A stretch of 64,000 nucleotides of DNA from Terricaulis silvestris (GCF_009792355.1 NZ_CP047045.1:1638501-1702500), one strand, 5' to 3'; positions 33,863-43,582 are shown, counted from the first letter of the stretch. Made by a program: numbers and translations. Notes: generated from the letters alone by a model not told the origin.

Positions 33863-33877
33863 TTAACGATCCCTTAT
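33863..33877 (+). promoter_or_regulatory. Possible CtrA-like box upstream of popZ
   Basis: TTAA-N7-TTAT at 33863-33877, one base off the TTAA-N7-TTAA half-site pair bound by the cell-cycle regulator CtrA. It is 156 bp before the popZ start. One near-match by eye is weak evidence. Confidence 0.35.
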
Positions 33878-34032
33878 GTCTAAACCCGCAAACGTAACGA
33901 CGAACAGAAGCGGTGATTCCGCACACGCGCGCTCTGCTGTGCATGTGGCAAGCGCTCAGGTGGACGGGAATCACCGCGATCCATAACCTTCGAGTCGGTA
34001 TCGACTCGATTGGAAGTCGCAAGGGGCTCGAC

Positions 34033-34536
34033 ATGGCGCTGCAAGATCCGCAAGCCGAACCTTCAATGGAAGAAATCCTGGCGTCGATCCGCCGGATCAT
34101 CTCCGAAGAAGAGCAGGCGCCGAATGCCGCGCCAGTGCTCGATCTCACGCAAACCGACGAACCGGCGCCGCCAGCGTATGCGCCTGCACCCGAGATTGAA
34201 GACGACATCGTATTTGAAGCGGTCGAGCAGGCCGTCATTGAGGAAACGCCCGTGCCAGCTGAACCCGCCTACGCACCCGCTCCGGCCCGCGCTCACACGC
34301 CGCAGCCCGTCGTCGAGACCATGCTCTCGATGCCGACCACCAATGCCGCCGCCGGTTCGCTGGCGCGCCTGGCCGGCTCGCTCCGCGTCTCCGACATACC
34401 CGGCCAGACGGTCGAAGGCGTTGTCCGCGAACTGCTGAAGCCGATGCTTAAGGAATGGCTCGACCGCAACCTCCCAGGCATCGTCGAAGCCCGCGTCGAA
34501 GCCGAACTTGAGCGCATCGCGCGCCTGGCGCGGTAA
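34033..34536 (+). CDS. popZ: PopZ, polar organising protein (DUF2497)
   Basis: 167 residues from MALQDPQAEPSMEEILASIR; the N-terminal SMEEILASIRRIISEE helix and the C-terminal LLKPMLKEWLDRNLPGIVEARVEAE (family block, about 128-155) are the two hallmarks of PopZ/DUF2497, with an acidic Pro-rich linker between (EPAPPAYAPAPEIEDD). In Caulobacter it forms polar condensates that tether ParB/origin and cell-cycle proteins; the C-terminus drives self-assembly and the N-terminus binds clients. Close in length to Caulobacter PopZ (177). Start at 34033 rather than 33913 because the conserved region begins there. Confidence 0.92.
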   Translation: MALQDPQAEPSMEEILASIRRIISEEEQAPNAAPVLDLTQTDEPAPPAYAPAPEIEDDIVFEAVEQAVIEETPVPAEPAYAPAPARAHTPQPVVETMLSMPTTNAAAGSLARLAGSLRVSDIPGQTVEGVVRELLKPMLKEWLDRNLPGIVEARVEAELERIARLAR

Positions 34537-34558
34537 GCGTCCGGCCTATCGAACACTG

Positions 34559-34588
34559 AAGCGCCCCGGCGGAAACGCTGGGGCGCTT
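34559..34588 (+). terminator. Terminator after popZ
   Basis: 9-bp stem aagcgcccc / ggggcgctt with a 12-nt loop, followed by TTG. 22 bp after the popZ stop and 60 bp before valS. Confidence 0.65.
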
Positions 34589-34650
34589 TGCTGTGCAGGT
34601 GCGAGATGCCATCTCGCCCTCCCAGGCTTTGCCCTGCTATACGCTCGGCG

Positions 34651-37503
34651 ATGATCGAGACCACTTTCAACCCGAAAGCCGTGGAGCCGCGCTGGAGCGA
34701 GGCTTGGGAGCAATCCGGCGCCTTCAAGCCCAAGAATGACCCCAAGGCGGAGACGTTCTGCATCGTTATCCCGCCGCCGAACGTCACCGGCTCGCTGCAC
34801 ATCGGCCACGCACTCAACAATACGCTGCAAGACGTGCTGATCCGGTTCGAGCGGCTGCGCGGCAAGAGTGTGCTCTGGCAGCCCGGCATGGACCATGCCG
34901 GTATCGCCACGCAGATGGTGGTGGAGCGTCAGCTCGCCGAGGGCGGCAAAAACGAAGACCGCCGCACCATGGGACGCGAGGAATTTCTGAAACGCGTCTG
35001 GGCGTGGAAAGAGCAAAGCGGCGGCACGATCTTCAATCAGCTCCGCCGCTTGGGCGCCTCGTGCGATTGGTCGCGCGAACGCTTCACCATGGATGAAGGG
35101 CTCTCGGCGGCCGTGCTGAAAGTGTTCGTCCAGCTCCACAAGGAAGGGCTGATCTACAAAGACAAGCGCCTGGTGAACTGGGACCCGCACTTCGAAACCG
35201 CGATCTCCGATCTCGAAGTCGAGAACCGCGAAGTCAACGGCCACTTCTGGCACTTCAAGTATCCGCTCGAAAACGGTGAGACCTATCAATTCCCGATCGC
35301 GCACGACGAAGCCGGCAATCCCACCGAATGGGAAACGCGCGACTACATCGCCATCGCCACCACGCGTCCTGAAACGATGTTGGGCGACGGGGCCGTCGCG
35401 GTGCATCCGAGCGATACGCGCTACGCGCCGATCGTCGGCAAGAAGGTGCTGCTGCCGCTGGCGGATCGCTACATCCCGATCATCACCGACGAATACCCCG
35501 ATCCGGACTTCGGCTCAGGCGCGGTGAAGATCACCGGCGCGCACGATTTCAACGACTACAAGGTCGCGCGCGCGCACAACATTCCGCTCTACATCCTGAT
35601 GGACACGAAGGGCCGCATGGCCGACGCTGAGCATGTGCCGGCGAAGTATCGCGGCCTCGATCGCTTCGAAGCGCGCAAGCAGGTGGTCGCGGACATCGAG
35701 GCGATCGGTTTGCTTGATCGCGTCGAGAACAAGAAGATCATGCAGCCGTTCGGCGATCGCTCCGGCGTCGTGATCGAGCCGATGCTGACGGATCAGTGGT
35801 ACGTCAACGCCGGCGAGCTTGCGAAAGAAGCGATCAAAGCGGTGGACGACGGCCGCACCAAGTTCGTCCCTGAGCAATGGACCAAGACCTACTATCAGTG
35901 GATGAACAACATCGAGCCGTGGTGCGTCTCGCGCCAGCTCTGGTGGGGTCACCGTATTCCGGCGTGGTACGGGCCTCTGTTCCAAAACGACAGCGTCAAT
36001 CAAACCATGATGGGGCAGATTTTCGTTGCTGAGACCGAGGAAGAGGCCAAGCGCTTGGCGCTTGAACTCTACAGGCAAGACAAGCGGCTGAAGATCAAAG
36101 GTATTGTCATCAAAGGCAATTGGAACGACGCGCTCGCGCACAACTCGTTCGATGCCGACGATGTCGCGACGATCGCCATCTATCGCGACGAAGACGTGCT
36201 CGACACTTGGTTCTCGTCCGGACTCTGGCCGTTCTCGACGCTCGGCTGGCCGGAGAACACGACGGAACTGAAGCGCTACTACCCGACCTCCACGCTCGTC
36301 ACTGCACACGACATCATCTTCTTCTGGGTCGCGCGCATGATGATGTTCGGGCTGCACTTCATGAAGGAGACGCCGTTTCACGAAGTCTACATTCACGCGC
36401 TCGTGCGGGACGCCAAAGGCGCGAAGATGTCGAAGTCCAAGGGCAACACCATGGACCCGTTGGAGCTGATCGATAAGTTCGGCGCTGACGCGCTCCGCTT
36501 CACGCTGGCGGCGATGGCCGCGCAGGGCCGCGACATCAAGCTCAGCGAACAGCGCATCGAAGGCTATCGCAATTTCGGCACCAAGCTCTGGAATGCGGCG
36601 CGCTTTGCGCAAATGAACGAATGCGCGGTGTGGGACCAGTACGATCCGCGCACGCCAGAGCAGACCGTCAACAAATGGATCGTCGGCGAAACCGCGAAAG
36701 CAGCGGCGGCGGTGACGCGCGAACTGGAAGCGCGGCGCTTCAACGAAGCGGCGGGCGCACTCTACAAGTTCGTCTGGAACGTCTATTGCGATTGGTATCT
36801 CGAGTTCATCAAGCCGCTGCTGAATGGCGAGGATGAAGCCGCGAAACTCGAAACCCGGCGCACCGCGGCCTGGGTGCTGGATCAGATCCTGATCATGCTG
36901 CACCCGTTCATGCCCTTCATTACCGAAGAGCTCTGGGCGCGCACCGGCGAGTATGGCGCCAAGCGCGAGCGGATGCTGATCGTCGAAGAATGGCCCAACC
37001 TCAGCGCCGATCTGATCGATCCGGCGGCGGAAGCTGAGATCGACTGGATGGTGCGCCTGATCGAAGAGACGCGCTCCACTCGCTCTGAGCTCAACGTGCC
37101 GGCAGGCGCGAAGATTCAACTGCTGCTGATCGGCGCCGACGACGCGAGCAACGCCCGCCTCGAACGCTACCAGGATCTGATCGACCGCATGGCGCGGCTG
37201 GAATACTCCACTAGCGCCGACGCTGCGCCGAAAGGCTCGGTCACGTTCGTGCTCGACGGCGCAACGGTGGCGTTGCCGCTCGAAGGCGTGGTCGATCTGC
37301 CGGCGGAAGCGGCGCGGCTGGCGAAGGAAATCTCCAAGCTTGAAAGCGAAGTCGCCAAGATGGACGCCAAGCTCAACAATGAAGCGTTCGTGTCGAAAGC
37401 GCCTGAGGAAGTCGTCGATGAATTGCGCGAGCGTCGCGACGATGAAGCGGCGTCGGCGGTGAAGCTGAAGCACGCGTTGAGCCAGATCAAAGGTGGCGCC
37501 TGA
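34651..37503 (+). CDS. valS: Valyl-tRNA synthetase
   Basis: 950 residues from MIETTFNPKAVEPRWSEAW. Class I motifs: PPNVTGSLHIGHALNN (HIGH) and KMSKSKGNTMDPL (KMSKS); CP1 editing domain between; anticodon-binding helices; C-terminal coiled coil (AARLAKEISKLESEVAKMDAKL split over about 890-915) that contacts tRNA. The frame opens 63 bases earlier, but this ATG begins the conserved N-terminus. Stop overlaps the next start (TGATG). Confidence 0.97.
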   Translation: MIETTFNPKAVEPRWSEAWEQSGAFKPKNDPKAETFCIVIPPPNVTGSLHIGHALNNTLQDVLIRFERLRGKSVLWQPGMDHAGIATQMVVERQLAEGGKNEDRRTMGREEFLKRVWAWKEQSGGTIFNQLRRLGASCDWSRERFTMDEGLSAAVLKVFVQLHKEGLIYKDKRLVNWDPHFETAISDLEVENREVNGHFWHFKYPLENGETYQFPIAHDEAGNPTEWETRDYIAIATTRPETMLGDGAVAVHPSDTRYAPIVGKKVLLPLADRYIPIITDEYPDPDFGSGAVKITGAHDFNDYKVARAHNIPLYILMDTKGRMADAEHVPAKYRGLDRFEARKQVVADIEAIGLLDRVENKKIMQPFGDRSGVVIEPMLTDQWYVNAGELAKEAIKAVDDGRTKFVPEQWTKTYYQWMNNIEPWCVSRQLWWGHRIPAWYGPLFQNDSVNQTMMGQIFVAETEEEAKRLALELYRQDKRLKIKGIVIKGNWNDALAHNSFDADDVATIAIYRDEDVLDTWFSSGLWPFSTLGWPENTTELKRYYPTSTLVTAHDIIFFWVARMMMFGLHFMKETPFHEVYIHALVRDAKGAKMSKSKGNTMDPLELIDKFGADALRFTLAAMAAQGRDIKLSEQRIEGYRNFGTKLWNAARFAQMNECAVWDQYDPRTPEQTVNKWIVGETAKAAAAVTRELEARRFNEAAGALYKFVWNVYCDWYLEFIKPLLNGEDEAAKLETRRTAAWVLDQILIMLHPFMPFITEELWARTGEYGAKRERMLIVEEWPNLSADLIDPAAEAEIDWMVRLIEETRSTRSELNVPAGAKIQLLLIGADDASNARLERYQDLIDRMARLEYSTSADAAPKGSVTFVLDGATVALPLEGVVDLPAEAARLAKEISKLESEVAKMDAKLNNEAFVSKAPEEVVDELRERRDDEAASAVKLKHALSQIKGGA

Positions 37504-38465
37504 TGCGCATCTTCGTCACGGGCGCGTCTGGCTTCGTCGGCGGTGCGGCGGTGCGAAAGCTCGTCGCAGATGGGCACGATGTCCGCGCCATGTCGCGCTC
37601 GGAGAAGAGCGACGCCAAGATCGCAGCACTCGGTGGCAAGTCGGTACGCTGCGATTTGGAAGACGTCGCAGCGGCGCACATCGGCGATGCCGAGGCGATC
37701 ATCCATGCCGCCGCGTTCGTCGAGCAATGGGGCCCACGCGACGCGTGGCGCAAGTTCAACGTCGACGGGACGGCGCGCATGCTCAAAGCTACGCGTGAAG
37801 CGGGCGCTAAGCGCTTCATCCACATCGGCACGGAGGCGGCGCTCTTCCACGGCCAACATCTACGCGGCGTGGATGAGACGTACCCGATCGCACCGAACTC
37901 GCCCTATCCGTACTCATCGACGAAGGCGCAAGCTGAGCAATTGGTGCGCGACGCGAACGCGCCGGGGTTCGAGACTATCGTGCTGCGCCCGCGCTTCATC
38001 TGGGGTCCAGGCGACACCACGTTGCTGCCGCTGATTGTGCAAATGGCGCGCGCGGGCAAGTTCATGTGGGTGAATGGCGGGCGCTCGATGACATCGACGA
38101 CGCATATCAACAACCTCATCCACGCCATCGACCTGGCGCTGAGCAAAGGCCACGGCGGCGAGGCGTACTTCATTCTCGACGATGGTGTGCGGCCCATGCG
38201 CGAGATGATGAGCGGGATGGCGGCGTCGCAGGGCGTCGATCTCGGCGATAAATCCGTGCCGGGCTGGCTGGCCGATACGATCGGTGCGACTTGCGAGATC
38301 GCATGGAGCACGTTGCCGCTCAAACGCGATCCGCCGTTGACGCGCTTCTCGGCGATGATCATGTCGCGCGATTCAGTCTTGAACGACGCCAAGGCGCGCA
38401 CAGATATGGGTTATCGGCCGTTGATCTCGGTCGAAGAAGGTTTGCGGGCGCTCGCCGCCCGCTGA
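37503..38465 (+). CDS. NAD-dependent epimerase/dehydratase (extended SDR)
   Basis: 320 residues. MRIFVTGASGFVGGAAVRKL is the NAD(P)-binding motif TGxxGxxG; YPYSSTKAQAEQLV holds the catalytic YxxxK. Similar proteins include 3-beta-hydroxysteroid dehydrogenase/isomerase-like and sugar epimerases; YSSTKAQAE and GGRSMTSTTHINNL (instead of a sugar-binding loop) favour the steroid/NAD-epimerase-like group. Translationally coupled to valS (1-bp overlap), although no functional link is known. Confidence 0.85.
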   Translation: MRIFVTGASGFVGGAAVRKLVADGHDVRAMSRSEKSDAKIAALGGKSVRCDLEDVAAAHIGDAEAIIHAAAFVEQWGPRDAWRKFNVDGTARMLKATREAGAKRFIHIGTEAALFHGQHLRGVDETYPIAPNSPYPYSSTKAQAEQLVRDANAPGFETIVLRPRFIWGPGDTTLLPLIVQMARAGKFMWVNGGRSMTSTTHINNLIHAIDLALSKGHGGEAYFILDDGVRPMREMMSGMAASQGVDLGDKSVPGWLADTIGATCEIAWSTLPLKRDPPLTRFSAMIMSRDSVLNDAKARTDMGYRPLISVEEGLRALAAR

Positions 38466-38471
38466 GGCGCA

Positions 38472-38960
38472 ATGAGCGAACACGAGCATCACCACAGCCA
38501 ATCGCAACCCGTAAAGAGTGACGGTCTCGACCGCGTCGCGTGGTCGGCCACGCTGCACTGCCTTACCGGGTGCGCGATCGGTGAAGTTCTAGGCTTAGTG
38601 TTGGCGACCTGGTGGGGTTGGGGTGTCGCGTCGAGCATTGTGCTCGCGATCGCGCTGGCGTTCCTGTTCGGCTATGGGCTGACCATCGTGCCGTTGCTGC
38701 GCTCGGGCCTTGGCGTGAAGCGTGCGCTGCCGCTGGCGTTCGCATCCGACACGCTCTCAATCACCGTGATGGAAATCATCGACAACGCGATCATGCTGGT
38801 CGTGCCCGGCGCGATGACCGCGGGCCTGACGTCCTGGCTGTTCTGGATCAGCCTGGTCGTTGCGCTGACGATCGCGGCGGTGGCCGCGTTCCCGGTCAAC
38901 CGCTGGCTGATCGCACGCGGTCGCGGTCATGCCGTGCTGCACGAACATCATCACCACTAA
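38472..38960 (+). CDS. DUF4396 membrane protein with His-rich ends
   Basis: 162 residues with four membrane helices. WSATLHCLTGCAIGEVLGL and FASDTLSITVMEIIDNAIML are the family blocks of DUF4396. Both termini are His-rich (MSEHEHHHSQS; HEHHHH), suggesting metal binding. DUF4396 proteins are sometimes near copper oxidases or metal genes; here the CobW gene with a His-rich loop is 3.6 kb away. Follows the epimerase by 6 bp. Confidence 0.85.
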   Translation: MSEHEHHHSQSQPVKSDGLDRVAWSATLHCLTGCAIGEVLGLVLATWWGWGVASSIVLAIALAFLFGYGLTIVPLLRSGLGVKRALPLAFASDTLSITVMEIIDNAIMLVVPGAMTAGLTSWLFWISLVVALTIAAVAAFPVNRWLIARGRGHAVLHEHHHH

Positions 38961-40480
38961 GTGCCCGGCTGCACATAAGGCACGCGCGCAAATAACTCGC
39001 GTTCGGCTCGGCGCGGATCGTTCTCAACGCGCGATGTGGTATCGAAAATCATCGTTGAGCGCGCCGGCAGCGTATAGGGCGCCCAGCCCGGATCGCCGGT
39101 GCGGGCAAAGCGGATGAAGGCGTCCATCAAAGTGCGCGACATCGCCTCGGCCTCCCGCGTGCGCGCGCCGATCCACTCCGATGCTTCGAGAGTGCCGAAC
39201 ACCAACGGAATATCGAGCGTGTGCGGCGCGCCGAAAATGCCGCCCTCCGCCGATGCGCGCCAATCGAGCTGGTAGGCGTATGCTGGCGCGCCTGCTTTCG
39301 CCCGCTCCTCCAGCTCGATTAAAGCGCCGCGCCACGATCGAGCCGCGGTGGACGCGGCGAAGTACACATCGCTCGGTGTATAGTGCGGATAAAGCCGGCG
39401 ATACTCGCTGACGACGTAGCTCGGCAGAATGTCGACGCGCATCGCGCCTGCGAGCCGTGCAGGCACTTCGTCCCATGTCATTGCGAACACACCGCGATCG
39501 CTGCCGACAAACCCGCGCGTCTCGTCGTGCGTGTTTCCAATCATCATCGGAATGCCCAGAGATTGCGGCGCGGCGTCAGGATAGAACGGATGCCGCGTGA
39601 GATGGCGCTGATCCAGCACCGGGCCGAAATAGAGCGAGCCGAAGCCAAGCACGGGATCGGTTGGCGTTAACGCCTCGACAAGACGATCGGCGGACAGGGC
39701 CGCTATGTTGCGCGCAGTCTCCGCGCCTAAACCAAGCGCTGCCAGGTAGGCGTCTGTGCGCCGCGCGGCGTTGCCCGGCCCCGACGCCGTAACTTGCTGA
39801 CCGCTCATCGTGAAAGCGCGATGGAAGAGTCCGGCTGCCGCGGGCATCGCCATCAATGTCGCGATCTTCGCGCCGCCGCCGGACTGTCCGAACACGGTGA
39901 CGCAAGCGGGGTCGCCACCGAAGTTGGCGATGTTATCGCGCACCCATTCGAGCGCGAGAATGAGATCGAGCTGGCCGGCATTGCCGCTATCGGGGAAGCC
40001 GTGGCCGGCGAGATAAGCGTATCCGAATGCGTTGAGCCGGTGGTTCAGCGTGACGACAACAACGTCGCCATATGCCGCGAGGCGCGCGCCATCGGTAACC
40101 GGGCTTGAGCCGGAGCCGGTGTTGTAGGCGCCGCCGTGGATGTAGAGCGCGACCGGCCGCGAGCCGCTCAGCGCCGGCGTCCAGACATTGAGGAAGAGGC
40201 AGTCCTCGCTCTGCGCCTCGCCGTCCAAGCCCCGTTGCGGACACGCGGGGCCGAACGCCAGCGCATCGCGCACACCGCGCCACGCTTGTGGCCGTTCTGG
40301 CGCCTGAAACCGCCGCGTCGACGCGCCATAGCGCACGCCTTTGAACGACAGCACCTCGCTCGCAACAGCGCCGCGCACCCGGCCGTGCCGGGTGCGCGCG
40401 ATGGGCGCCGACTGCGCATGCGCGGCGGTCGTTGCCAATGCGAGCGGAGCGGCGATCAGGGTGCGGCGGCTGAACTGCAT
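38957..40480 (-). CDS. Type B carboxylesterase, exported
   Basis: 507 residues from MQFSRRTLIAAPLALATTAA, a signal peptide with twin Arg (possible Tat substrate), cleavage near AHAQS. FKGVRYGAST, SEDCLFLNVWTP, LYIHGGAYNTGSG (oxyanion hole), NFGGDPACVTVFGQSGGGAK (nucleophile Ser in GQSGGG, a variant of GESAGG) are typical of type B esterases. The open frame extends upstream opposite the DUF3137 gene as a shadow. Substrate unknown. Confidence 0.9.
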   Translation of the reverse strand: MQFSRRTLIAAPLALATTAAHAQSAPIARTRHGRVRGAVASEVLSFKGVRYGASTRRFQAPERPQAWRGVRDALAFGPACPQRGLDGEAQSEDCLFLNVWTPALSGSRPVALYIHGGAYNTGSGSSPVTDGARLAAYGDVVVVTLNHRLNAFGYAYLAGHGFPDSGNAGQLDLILALEWVRDNIANFGGDPACVTVFGQSGGGAKIATLMAMPAAAGLFHRAFTMSGQQVTASGPGNAARRTDAYLAALGLGAETARNIAALSADRLVEALTPTDPVLGFGSLYFGPVLDQRHLTRHPFYPDAAPQSLGIPMMIGNTHDETRGFVGSDRGVFAMTWDEVPARLAGAMRVDILPSYVVSEYRRLYPHYTPSDVYFAASTAARSWRGALIELEERAKAGAPAYAYQLDWRASAEGGIFGAPHTLDIPLVFGTLEASEWIGARTREAEAMSRTLMDAFIRFARTGDPGWAPYTLPARSTMIFDTTSRVENDPRRAERELFARVPYVQPGT

Positions 40481-40561
40481 ACGGGATAACTCTATCGGCG
40501 CCAGTCGCGTGGTTGCAAACGCCAGGCGGCTGGCGCCAAGCTCGCGTGGGGAGAATCGGGC

Positions 40562-41542
40562 GTGGATACTGGCACTCAGCCAATCGATCTTGCGCGGCTC
40601 GACGACGCGCTGTTCGACCGGCTCTACAAAGGGCGGATCGAGCCGTGCTTTGCATCCAATGAGGAGGGCCGCCTCGGCGCGGTGAAGCAATTCAAGCAGC
40701 GGCTCCTGATCGGCGGCGGCATCGTGCTGGCGATCATCGTGCTGGCGTCGATGTTCTGGGATCTTGGCGGGGGCGTCACGCTTGGCCTCATGACGGCGGT
40801 GTTCGCCGGCATCGTCGCCTACCAGCCGCTCGCGAAACTCGGCCACAAGCTGAAGCAGGAATATTGCACCGCGATCGCTCAAGCGATGGGCGCCACCTTC
40901 AAGATCGGCGCGTTCGACCCGCCTGCGTTTGCGCGGCTCAAAGGCTTGCGCCTTGTGCCGGGCTACGCGCGGTCGAGCTTCGAGGACTTGTTCAGCGGCG
41001 CACACAAAGGCGCGCGCTACGAGCTCTATGAGGCGCATCTCGAACAGCGGACCACCGACAGCAAAGGCCGCACCCGCTATAGCACGGTGTTTCGCGGCCA
41101 GCTCATCCGTATGCATTTTCCGCGCGAGTTTCTGGGCGTCACCATCGTTCGCCGCGACGCGGGCGTGTTCAACGTATTCGGCGGTGGCGAGTTGGATGGA
41201 CGCAAGCTTGAGCGCGTGCGCTTGGTGGCGTCGGAATTCGAGAAGGCGTTCGAGGTTTGGGGCACGGATCAAGTTGAGGCGCGCTATCTGCTGCATCCGG
41301 TGATGATGGAGCGGCTGATCGAGCTGGAGAAAGGCCTGCACGGCAAGCGGCTGCGTTGCGGGTTCGAGAACGGCGATCTGCTGGTGGCGGTGGAAGGCGG
41401 CAACTTGTTCGAGCCGGGTGATCTCTTCAAACCGCTGGTCGACCCTGCGCGCGCGCGCCGCATCATCAACGAGATCGCCGGCGTGGTGAAAGTGATGGAT
41501 CAAGTGGTGACCGCGCAAAGCGCACGGCCGCCTACGAGCTGA
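40562..41542 (+). CDS. DUF3137 family membrane protein
   Basis: 326 residues. Two membrane helices at about 48-68 and 70-90 (LLIGGGIVLAIIVLASMFW; LGLMTAVFAGIVAYQPLA), then a cytosolic domain with YELYEAHLEQRTTDSKGRTR and TVFRGQLIRMHFPREF, which match DUF3137 (galanin-related name in old annotation). Unknown role. Overlaps the end of the convergent WD40 gene by 11 bp. Confidence 0.82.
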   Translation: MDTGTQPIDLARLDDALFDRLYKGRIEPCFASNEEGRLGAVKQFKQRLLIGGGIVLAIIVLASMFWDLGGGVTLGLMTAVFAGIVAYQPLAKLGHKLKQEYCTAIAQAMGATFKIGAFDPPAFARLKGLRLVPGYARSSFEDLFSGAHKGARYELYEAHLEQRTTDSKGRTRYSTVFRGQLIRMHFPREFLGVTIVRRDAGVFNVFGGGELDGRKLERVRLVASEFEKAFEVWGTDQVEARYLLHPVMMERLIELEKGLHGKRLRCGFENGDLLVAVEGGNLFEPGDLFKPLVDPARARRIINEIAGVVKVMDQVVTAQSARPPTS

Positions 41543-42542
41543 GACTGATGATCGCGCCGCGCCCGGCTTCGTCGCCGATCGCGATCTGCTTACCATCCGC
41601 GCTCCAGGCCAGCGCCGTAACGGGCCCTTCACCGGGCTCATCGAGTTCAACGCCCATCTGATCGTTGAGCCGCACCGCGAGCGCTGCGCCATCGGCATAA
41701 CCAATCGCCAGCACCTCTTCGTTCGGATGAAACGCGACCGCCGTCACCAATGCTTCACGCTCGCCAGGCTGCATCGGCGGTTTGCCCTGCGGCCCAAGCT
41801 TGCCGACGAACGGCCACACGATCGCTGAATTGGCGCCAGAGGTGGCGAGCCAACGGCCGCGTTTGTCCCAAGAGAAGCTGCGTGTCTTGGCCGGGTAGCC
41901 ATCCATCCGGAGATCGATTTTCTCCGGCAGCCGCCAGCCATGCAACGCGTTCTCTTGCATGGCGGAGATCACGTAGTCGGCGTCCGGAGAAAGCGTGATA
42001 GCGAGATGCGAGCCGGACCAGTTGAGCGTTTGGCCTTTGTCGTCTGGCATCAACACGTAACGCATCGTGATGCCGTTATAATGGCTGGCAGCGAGACGCC
42101 TGCCCTTGGCGTCGAGCGCGAGGCCGCCGACCGTGGACGGGTAAGTGAACGTGTGGACGACCTTCTGACTGTCCTTACGAAACACCGACACGGATTTGCC
42201 CAATGCCGCAGCGAATATTCCTGATGCTGAGTTCGACACGAGGTGGTTGATCCACTTGCCGCCGAACTCTTCAACGACTGACAAGGTGCCATCCGACTCT
42301 GTCTCACAGAGAAATCCATCGTCGCCTCCAGTGAGAAGTGCGCCTGCGATCGGATGAGGAGCAGCGCACAGGATTGGCCCGCTGTGCACCTCCCTTTTCA
42401 TCTGAAGGGCGCCTGCGTCATCGAAAACGTGCACGGTGCCGTCGCCAAGCGCGAAAAAGCAAAGGCCCTTTATCCAGTGAACGCTTGTCGCGCTCGCGCC
42501 GAGCGCCAAGCGGCGGCCGGTTTCGTAGACCTGCGCCGTCAC
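41532..42542 (-). CDS. WD40-repeat protein coupled to CobW
   Basis: 336 residues from a GTG at 42542 overlapping the CobW stop (GTGA). About six to seven WD-like blades (for example VHVFDDAGALQMKREVHSG, SFSWDKRGRWLATSG, VTALAWSADGKQIAIGD), enough for one beta-propeller. It has no signal peptide. CobW-WD40 pairs are recurrent in Alphaproteobacteria and suggest a metal-delivery partner role, which is inference. The frame continues upstream inside cobW, but earlier starts lack support. Confidence 0.85.
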   Translation of the reverse strand: MTAQVYETGRRLALGASATSVHWIKGLCFFALGDGTVHVFDDAGALQMKREVHSGPILCAAPHPIAGALLTGGDDGFLCETESDGTLSVVEEFGGKWINHLVSNSASGIFAAALGKSVSVFRKDSQKVVHTFTYPSTVGGLALDAKGRRLAASHYNGITMRYVLMPDDKGQTLNWSGSHLAITLSPDADYVISAMQENALHGWRLPEKIDLRMDGYPAKTRSFSWDKRGRWLATSGANSAIVWPFVGKLGPQGKPPMQPGEREALVTAVAFHPNEEVLAIGYADGAALAVRLNDQMGVELDEPGEGPVTALAWSADGKQIAIGDEAGRGAIISLSS

Positions 42543-43582
42543 GCCGCGCACGCGGCGAAGGCTTGCTCCAGTTCGGCGCGGTCGAGGTTGCGGCCGATGA
42601 AGACGAGGCGTGACGTGCGCGGCTCGCCTTCGCGCCAATCGCGCTGCGTGTCGCCTTCGATGATCATATGAACGCCCTGGACGACGAAGCGCTTCGGCTC
42701 GTCCGGGAACGCGAGGATGCCTTTGAGCCGCAGAATGTCCGGCCCGCGCGCCTGAGTCAGATCATTGAGCCAGGGCAGCAACTTCTCAGGATTGATCAGC
42801 TTATCGGTAGAGAGCGAAACGCTGGAAATGCCGGCGGCGGCGACGTGATCGTGCGCGTGGTCATGATCGTGGTGGTGATGATCGTGGCCGTGGTGATCGT
42901 GATCGTCGTGATGCGCGCAGGCGTCGTCGCAATCGTGGTCGGGCAGGAAGTGCGGATCGAGTTCGGTGACGCGATCGAGGTCGAACGCGTGCAAGCCCAT
43001 GATCGCGTCGAGCGCAATATCGCCGCGTGTCATGCGATGGAGCCGGGCGGTCGGGTTCACCGCCCGCACTTGGCGTTCCAACGTGACCAGTTCGTCCTTC
43101 GACACCAAATCGGTCTTGTTCAGCAGAATCACGTCCGCGAATGCCACTTGCTCCGCGGCCTCTTCGGACGTCTCCAATTGCCGCGCCGCGTGCTTGGCGT
43201 CCACGACCGTGACGATTGCATCTAGCTTCGTCTTTGCGCGCACATCAGCGTCCACAAAGAACGTCTGCGCAACCGGCGCCGGTTTCGCCAAGCCGGTGGT
43301 CTCCACCAGGATCGCGTCGAAGCGGCCCTTGCGTTTCATCAAACCTTCAATGATGCGGATCAGGTCGCCGCGCACGGTGCAGCAGACGCAGCCATTGTTC
43401 ATCTCGAACACTTCTTCGTCAGCATCGACGATCAGATCGTTGTCGATGCCAATTTCGCCAAACTCGTTGACGATGACCGCGTACTTCTTGCCGTGCTGTT
43501 CGGTCAGGATGCGGTTCAGGAGCGTGGTCTTGCCCGCGCCCAGGAAGCCGGTGAGCACGGTGACGGGAACGGGTTCAGTCAT
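42539..43582 (-). CDS. CobW/COG0523 GTPase metallochaperone
   Basis: 347 residues. Walker A GFLGAGKTTLLNRIL, metal motif NNGCVCCTVRGD (CxCC), NKTDLV (G4), and C-terminal CobW_C domain ending LVFIGRNLDRAELE. A long His/Asp-rich loop near 215-250 (HHDDHDHHGHDHHHHDHD) probably binds Zn. COG0523 proteins insert Zn or Co into client enzymes under GTP control. Followed by the coupled WD40 gene. Zur-like operator was not found in the short upstream gap. Confidence 0.92.
   Translation of the reverse strand: MTEPVPVTVLTGFLGAGKTTLLNRILTEQHGKKYAVIVNEFGEIGIDNDLIVDADEEVFEMNNGCVCCTVRGDLIRIIEGLMKRKGRFDAILVETTGLAKPAPVAQTFFVDADVRAKTKLDAIVTVVDAKHAARQLETSEEAAEQVAFADVILLNKTDLVSKDELVTLERQVRAVNPTARLHRMTRGDIALDAIMGLHAFDLDRVTELDPHFLPDHDCDDACAHHDDHDHHGHDHHHHDHDHAHDHVAAAGISSVSLSTDKLINPEKLLPWLNDLTQARGPDILRLKGILAFPDEPKRFVVQGVHMIIEGDTQRDWREGEPRTSRLVFIGRNLDRAELEQAFAACAA

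Noticed and set aside
35515-37473. 652-residue minus-strand ORF
   Set aside because: Antisense shadow of valS caused by high GC; His/Arg/Asp-rich and no family likeness.
40481-41704. 408-residue upstream extension of the esterase
   Set aside because: Lies opposite DUF3137; the signal peptide marks the real start at 40480.
42840-42930. Low-complexity direct repeat (possible CRISPR or VNTR)
   Set aside because: It is the His/Asp-rich loop codons of the CobW gene. No CRISPR array is visible anywhere in the window.
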